Shown in pieces: positions 58,327 to 64,000 of a stretch of 64,000 nt of DNA (the first letter of the stretch is position 1; every line of letters begins with the position of its first letter). The notes under the pieces are model-generated. The model was given only the letters and a program-made list of their open reading frames with translations. It was not told where the DNA came from and made no database searches. Location: positions 3,759,501 to 3,823,500 of the forward strand of contig NZ_CP083956.1 of assembly GCF_006442795.2 (NCBI RefSeq), given 5' to 3'. A program made the position numbers and the translations under genes. Source of the stretch: Mesorhizobium sp. B1-1-8 (GTDB lineage: Bacteria; Pseudomonadota; Alphaproteobacteria; Rhizobiales; Rhizobiaceae).

Positions 58327-59247
58327 TTACGCTGGCACCTGCTTGCGCACCGGCCTGTTGACGATGATCAGGCCAGCGGCGATCAGGCCAAGCGCCAGGA
58401 AAATCCTGACCGTCAGCGGCTCGCCCAGAATCATCGCGCCGCACAGCACGCCGAACACCGGCGACAGGAAGGCGAAGCTCGAAAGGCCGGATGCCGGATA
58501 GCGCCTGAGCAGCCAGAACCACAATACATAGGTGAAGGCGACGACATAGACAGACTGGAACAGCAGCGCCCATGTCGACAGTGCTGTGACGGCGCGGATC
58601 GGCGGGCCGGCGAACGGCAGCACCAGGACGCCGACGACGGCAGCCCCGGCCAGCTGGTATAGCAGGAGCTTCTCGGCACTGGTCTCGACCAGTTTCGAGC
58701 GCTTGATGACGATGCTGGTCAGCGCCCACAGGATGCCGGCGCCGAGGCTAAGCAGATCGCCGGTCAGCGTTGCGTCATTGCCGCCCATGATCCCGTCGGA
58801 GAACACCGCCACCAACCCGCAGAAGGCGAGCACAAGGCCGGCGAGCTTGCGCGCGGTGATATGCTCGCCAAGCAGGAAATGGCCGCCGACCAGCACCCAA
58901 AACGGCATGGTGTTGACCAGCAAGGTGTTGCGGGCAACGGTGGTGTGCTCCAATCCGATATAGAGACACAGGAACTCGGCGCCGAAGAGCACGCCGGCGA
59001 GGATCCCGGCGCTGAGCGTCCCATCCGCTTCGAACAGCTTTATGCCGCGCAGCCAGCACCAGCCGACGACGCAGGCGCCGCCGATGACCGAGCGTGCGAT
59101 CGAGACGACGACGGGATCGTAACCGGCGTAGGAGATCTTGGCGGCGACGTAGTTCAGCCCCCAGGACAGCGTCAGCCCGACCATGACGGCCGCTGCCGTC
59201 ATGTCGACGGCGTCGCGGCGGTCGAGCGTATCGGCAGCGCTGCTCAT
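58327..59247 (-). CDS. DMT/EamA-family transporter
   Basis: The 306-residue membrane protein has two EamA repeats, each of about five helices (LTLSWGLNYVAAKISYAG ... VFSDGIMGGNDATL, then ALTSIVIKRSKLVE ... SPVFGVLCGAMILGEPLT). Members of this drug/metabolite family export amino acids or metabolites; the substrate is unknown. The ATG at 59245-59247 overlaps the rluC-type stop (ATGA) and has a GAGGAAG site, so the long upstream frame is rejected. Confidence 0.9.
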   Translation of the reverse strand: MSSAADTLDRRDAVDMTAAAVMVGLTLSWGLNYVAAKISYAGYDPVVVSIARSVIGGACVVGWCWLRGIKLFEADGTLSAGILAGVLFGAEFLCLYIGLEHTTVARNTLLVNTMPFWVLVGGHFLLGEHITARKLAGLVLAFCGLVAVFSDGIMGGNDATLTGDLLSLGAGILWALTSIVIKRSKLVETSAEKLLLYQLAGAAVVGVLVLPFAGPPIRAVTALSTWALLFQSVYVVAFTYVLWFWLLRRYPASGLSSFAFLSPVFGVLCGAMILGEPLTVRIFLALGLIAAGLIIVNRPVRKQVPA

Positions 59248-60230
59248 CTTTCTTCCTCTGCGCTCTGCTCGTCGAAGCCGATCAGGTTCCAGCTCTGGCG
59301 CATATGCGGCGGCATCGGCGCGGTGACGTCGATGACGCCCTGGTCGGGATGCGGAATGACGATGCGGCGGGCGTGCAGGTGCAGGCGGTTTTGAATGCCG
59401 CCGGGAAAGTCCCAATTGGTGTCGGCCTCGAAATATTTGGGATCGCCGATGATCGGGCAGCCGATATAGGCGGCATGGACGCGCAGCTGGTGGGTGCGGC
59501 CGGTATAGGGTTCCATCTCCAGCCAGGTCATCGTCTGCGCAGCCTGCTCGATGACGCGGTAATAGGACACCGCGTGGTCGGCGCCCTTTTCACCGTGTGC
59601 TGCGATGCGCACGCGGTCGCCATCCGGCGTCGACTCCTTGACCAGCCAGGTCGAGATCTTGTCCTCGCGCTTCGGCGGCACGCCCTTGACCAGCGCCCAA
59701 TAGGTCTTCCTGGTCTCACGCGCCCGGAACGCCTCGGAAAGCTTCATGGCTGCATGCCTGGTGCGCGCGACGACCAGCACGCCCGACGTATCGCGGTCGA
59801 GGCGGTGCACGAGGCGGGGCTTCTCGCCCTTCTTGCTGCGCCAGGCCTCCAGCATGTCGTCGACGTTGCGGCTGACGCCGGAGCCGCCCTGCACGGCCAG
59901 GCCCGCCGGCTTGTTGAAGACGTAGACCTTCTCGTCTTCGTGCAGCAGCATCTTGGCCAGCACATCGGCATCGTCCTGGTTGCGGATCGAATGGCCGGTG
60001 AGCGGGGCGTCACCCTTCTTGTCGATATCGAGCGGCGGGATGCGCACGGTCTGGCCGGGCTCGACGCGGGTGTCGGCCTTCACCCGGCCGCCGTCGACCC
60101 TGACTTGGCCGGAGCGCAGCAGCTTCTGCAGATGGCCGAAGCCAAGGCCCGGGAAATGGACCTTGAACCAGCGGTCGAGCCGCATGCCCGCCTCGCCGGC
60201 CTCCACCGTGATCTGTTCAACGCCTGCCAT
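59244..60230 (-). CDS. rluC: RluA/RluC-family 23S rRNA pseudouridine synthase
   Basis: The 328-residue protein carries an N-terminal S4 RNA-binding domain (residues about 12-75, RLDRWFKVHFPGLGFGHLQK) and a catalytic domain with the aspartate in LVHRLDRDTSGVLVVAR near residue 143 and the late GRTHQLRVHAAYIGCPI. E. coli RluC acts at three 23S positions; RluA, RluD and RluC cannot be separated from sequence alone, but the length and S4 favour RluC. First gene of the run with the DMT transporter and atp12. Confidence 0.92.
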   Translation of the reverse strand: MAGVEQITVEAGEAGMRLDRWFKVHFPGLGFGHLQKLLRSGQVRVDGGRVKADTRVEPGQTVRIPPLDIDKKGDAPLTGHSIRNQDDADVLAKMLLHEDEKVYVFNKPAGLAVQGGSGVSRNVDDMLEAWRSKKGEKPRLVHRLDRDTSGVLVVARTRHAAMKLSEAFRARETRKTYWALVKGVPPKREDKISTWLVKESTPDGDRVRIAAHGEKGADHAVSYYRVIEQAAQTMTWLEMEPYTGRTHQLRVHAAYIGCPIIGDPKYFEADTNWDFPGGIQNRLHLHARRIVIPHPDQGVIDVTAPMPPHMRQSWNLIGFDEQSAEEER

Positions 60231-60353
60231 GGGTTCGCTTATCCGTTCGATAGCGGCGCCATAGCACTAAGGCAGGCGTCTTGCGAGCCAAAGACCCAAA
60301 ATCCGGACAAAGATCGCGCCAGGCAGAATCCGGCGCCAAGTGCGCCAGATGCT

Positions 60354-61184
60354 TCAGTTGGCGGCGACCTTCTTCGGCTTGGACGAACCGATCATCTTCC
60401 AGTTCTTGTAGAACATGGAATTGATGCGCTCGACGCTCACCGAGACGACGGCGAGAAGGCCGGCGATGAGGCCGGGGAATGGCGACGGACGGATAATGTC
60501 CATGAATACGCAATAGCGGCGCCCATCATACTCGTTGACAGAGCGGTGCAGCAGCGTGTCGTCGAAAATGTAGAGCGGATTGTCGTGCCAGTAATTCCGG
60601 GCGTTGTTGCACTCGACGAAAATCTCGGCCTTCACGGGCAACAAATTGTAGAGGATGCGCAGGCTGAGCCGCAGCGGCCCGAAATGCCAGGAAGTCGATT
60701 CCTTGCCCCTGAACACCGAGACGGCGATGGTCTTGATGTATTTGAAATCCTTGTTGAATTCCGCAACGTTATCTATTCTGTGCTTGCCGTACCACTGATA
60801 GACATACATGCCGCGCCGGCCGGTGCCGAAATTGGCGTCGATATCGGCGATGATCTCATCCTTGCGCGCCTTGAAGACATCGAGAACCTCGTTGACCTCG
60901 CGCTGATAGTCGGCCGGGAACTGCTCCAGCTTCCATACGCCCGGGTTTCTGTAGCAAAGCAGGTCGACCAGAAGGTTGAAGGGCGACAGCAGCCAGGTGA
61001 AGATGCCATTGCCGAGGAAATAGCCGCGGAACAGCGACAGATCCTTGTTTGCATTGCGCATCACATCGATCAGGCCGCAGACGATCCAGATTGTCGTCAG
61101 GATCGGGATGAAGTAGAAGGCGAGCGCGAGAAGCGGGACTGCGATCGCAGCCTGACGAAGGATCTTACGGCTTTGCTTTGTCAT
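60354..61184 (-). CDS. Aspartyl/asparaginyl beta-hydroxylase family (LpxO-like)
   Basis: The 276-residue protein has an N-terminal hydrophobic segment (AAIAVPLLALAFYFIPILTTIWIVCG in two parts) and the cupin-like dioxygenase pattern with WHFGPLRLSLRILYN, HDNPLYIFDDTLLHRSVNE and YCVFMDIIRP. LpxO hydroxylates the 2-position of lipid A secondary acyl chains using Fe(II), 2-oxoglutarate and oxygen. The membrane segments and the size favour an LpxO-type role, but protein or peptide substrates cannot be ruled out. It is a single gene between rluC and rarA. Confidence 0.85.
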   Translation of the reverse strand: MTKQSRKILRQAAIAVPLLALAFYFIPILTTIWIVCGLIDVMRNANKDLSLFRGYFLGNGIFTWLLSPFNLLVDLLCYRNPGVWKLEQFPADYQREVNEVLDVFKARKDEIIADIDANFGTGRRGMYVYQWYGKHRIDNVAEFNKDFKYIKTIAVSVFRGKESTSWHFGPLRLSLRILYNLLPVKAEIFVECNNARNYWHDNPLYIFDDTLLHRSVNEYDGRRYCVFMDIIRPSPFPGLIAGLLAVVSVSVERINSMFYKNWKMIGSSKPKKVAAN

Positions 61185-61344
61185 TGTCTTCCGCGCTGGA
61201 GCGCGGCCCTGTTTACATGAAACAAATCACGGCGCCGACCCCCGCCAGCCGTGCGCCTTGATAAGGCCTTTTGGTCAGCCGCACAACGGCATCGCCGCAG
61301 GATGGGTTTGCGGTGCCTTGGCTGATCTCGTCGGACGACGCCGG

Positions 61345-62652
61345 CTATTCGCGCTCTTTGCGCAGCTTGGCCCAGTATTCCAGCCGCTTCCTGACTTCGC
61401 GCTCGAAGCCGCGCTCGGGCGGATCGTAAAAAGTGTGCCGGCCCATCTTTTCCGGAAAATAGTCCTGCCCGGAAAAGGCGTCCGGCTCGTCGTGGTCGTA
61501 GCGGTAGCCGGCGCCGTAATCCTCCTGCTTCATCAGCTTGGTCGGCGCGTTGAGGATATGCTTGGGCGGCAGCAGCGAGCCGAATTCCTTGGCGGCTTGC
61601 GTCGCCGCCTTGAAGGCGGTGTAGACGGCATTCGATTTCGGCGCGGTGGCGAGATAGACGGTGGCCTCGGCGAAAGCGAGATCGCCCTCGGGCGAGCCCA
61701 GATAGTCATAGGCGTCCTTGGCGGCATTGGCGACGACCAGCGCCTGCGGATCGGCGAGCCCGATATCCTCCATCGCCATACGCACCAGCCGCCGGCCGAG
61801 ATAAAGCGGATCCTCGCCGGCGTCGAACATGCGGGCAAGGTAGTAGAGCGCTGCGTCCGGGTCGGAGCCGCGCACCGATTTGTGCAGCGCCGAGATCAGA
61901 TTGTAATGACCGTCCTGGCCCTTGTCGTAGATCGGGGCGCGGCGCTGGACGATGCGCTGCAGGCCCTCCGGAGTGAACACCTCGCCGGGCTTGGCGGCGC
62001 GCCAGACCTCTTCGGCCAGCGTCAGCGAGGCGCGACCGTCGCCATCGCTCATGCGCATAAGCATGGCCCGCGCCTCTTCGTCGAGCGGCAGTGCCCTGCC
62101 CTCGGTTTCCTCGGCCCGCGCCAGGAGCTTGGCGATGCTGTCTTCGCCGAGCGAGCGGAAGACCAGCACGCGTGCCCGCGACAGCAACGCGGCATTCAGC
62201 TCGAAGGACGGGTTTTCGGTGGTGGCGCCGACCAGCACGACGGTGCCGTCCTCCATGACCGGGAGAAAACCGTCCTGCTGGGCGCGGTTGAAGCGATGGA
62301 TCTCGTCGACGAAGAGCAGCGTCTGGCGGCCGCTGGCGCGGCGCAGCTTCGCCGTCTCGAAGACCTTCTTCAGGTCGGCGACGCCGGAAAACACCGCCGA
62401 TATCTGCTCGAAGGCGAGATTGGTTTCACCGGCGAGCAGCCGCGCCACCGTTGTCTTGCCGGTGCCGGGTGGCCCCCAGAAGATCATCGAGCCGAGCGAG
62501 CCAGAATTGATCAGCCTGGTCAGCGCGCCATCCGGACCGGTCAGATGCTCCTGGCCGACGACCTCGCCAAGGTTTTTCGGGCGCAGCCGATCGGCCAGCG
62601 GCCGGCCCAGCGGCGCCTTTTCCGGTTCATCGGAACTGAACAGATCGGCCAT
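61345..62652 (-). CDS. rarA: Replication-associated recombination protein RarA
   Basis: RarA (MgsA) is an AAA+ ATPase related to clamp loaders that acts at stalled forks. The 435-residue protein has NLGEVVGQEHL near residue 30, Walker A GPPGTGKTTVARLLAGE near residue 58, Walker B LLFVDEIHRFN, and sensor 1 GATTENPSFELN. The C-terminal tetramerisation domain carries FDAGEDPLYLGRRLVRMAMEDIG. ATG 62650-62652 (MADLFSSDEPE) was preferred to a TTG four codons earlier. It follows the DegQ-like gene by 39 bp and is probably in its operon. Confidence 0.95.
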   Translation of the reverse strand: MADLFSSDEPEKAPLGRPLADRLRPKNLGEVVGQEHLTGPDGALTRLINSGSLGSMIFWGPPGTGKTTVARLLAGETNLAFEQISAVFSGVADLKKVFETAKLRRASGRQTLLFVDEIHRFNRAQQDGFLPVMEDGTVVLVGATTENPSFELNAALLSRARVLVFRSLGEDSIAKLLARAEETEGRALPLDEEARAMLMRMSDGDGRASLTLAEEVWRAAKPGEVFTPEGLQRIVQRRAPIYDKGQDGHYNLISALHKSVRGSDPDAALYYLARMFDAGEDPLYLGRRLVRMAMEDIGLADPQALVVANAAKDAYDYLGSPEGDLAFAEATVYLATAPKSNAVYTAFKAATQAAKEFGSLLPPKHILNAPTKLMKQEDYGAGYRYDHDEPDAFSGQDYFPEKMGRHTFYDPPERGFEREVRKRLEYWAKLRKERE

Positions 62653-62691
62653 GAACGTCGCCAAACCTGGAGGACGACCCTTCGGATCGCC

Positions 62692-64000
<1,309 letters not shown>

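Overview
The window is ordinary chromosomal DNA of an alphaproteobacterium of the Rhizobiales, most likely Mesorhizobium or a close relative. The evidence is high GC content, the gene orders dusB(nifR3)-ntrB-ntrC-ntrY-ntrX-dat-hfq-hflX and pdhA-pdhB-pdhC-lpdA-lipA, a type II glutamine synthetase (glnII) beside glnB-glnA, an N-terminal lipoyl domain on PdhB, and short intergenic repeats of a rhizobial style. The species call is inference from gene content and order. No database could be searched.

Layout. 1-11.3 kb: tail of an unknown gene, mazG, then a long minus-strand block running dusB, ntrB, ntrC, ntrY, ntrX, dat, hfq, hflX (nitrogen signalling plus RNA regulation). 11.4-14.6 kb: ispDF and cinA (plus strand) converge on a COQ10/RatA-like gene and lipA. 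14.6-21.6 kb: pyruvate dehydrogenase block pdhABC with lpdA, an SGNH hydrolase, a small membrane protein, and ftsB upstream. 21.9-27.2 kb: ridA-like gene, eno, a 40-codon putative lipoprotein gene, PRC-barrel protein, dodecin, kdsA, a VOC protein and small proteins. 27.3-39.7 kb: periplasmic cyclic-nucleotide phosphodiesterase, NDH-2, 5-FCL family protein, divergent lrp-like/ald pair, DUF1203, then cysK-alaX-sseA-GNAT, an SDR and an alpha/beta hydrolase. 39.7-41.6 kb: a complete group II intron with its maturase, inserted just past the terminator of a DEAD-box helicase gene. 43.4-48.3 kb: RelE/ParE-type toxin-antitoxin pair, pccB, a GT9 glycosyltransferase, nnrDE. 48.6-52.2 kb: glnB-glnA, glnII and a DUF2735-type small gene. 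52.3-57.3 kb: branched-chain amino acid type ABC transporter with a permease-ATPase fusion. 57.5-64 kb: atpF1-assembly chaperone, DMT transporter, RluC-type synthase, an LpxO-like hydroxylase, rarA, and a DegQ/HtrA protease cut by the window edge.

Theme. Much of the window is nitrogen control. NtrB/NtrC and NtrY/NtrX sense nitrogen or redox state, PII (GlnB) reports it, and the two glutamine synthetases are outputs. Near-consensus sigma-54 (-24/-12) sites stand upstream of both glnB and glnII, which fits control by NtrC. No CRISPR array, rRNA, tRNA, prophage or DNA transposon was seen. The only clear mobile element is the group II intron. The most interesting details are the intron and its terminator target, repeats that supply the stop codons of ntrX and ntrC, a 22-bp periodic array upstream of glnII, a short lipoprotein gene with its own terminator, and an ORF-free interval flanked by opposed terminators.
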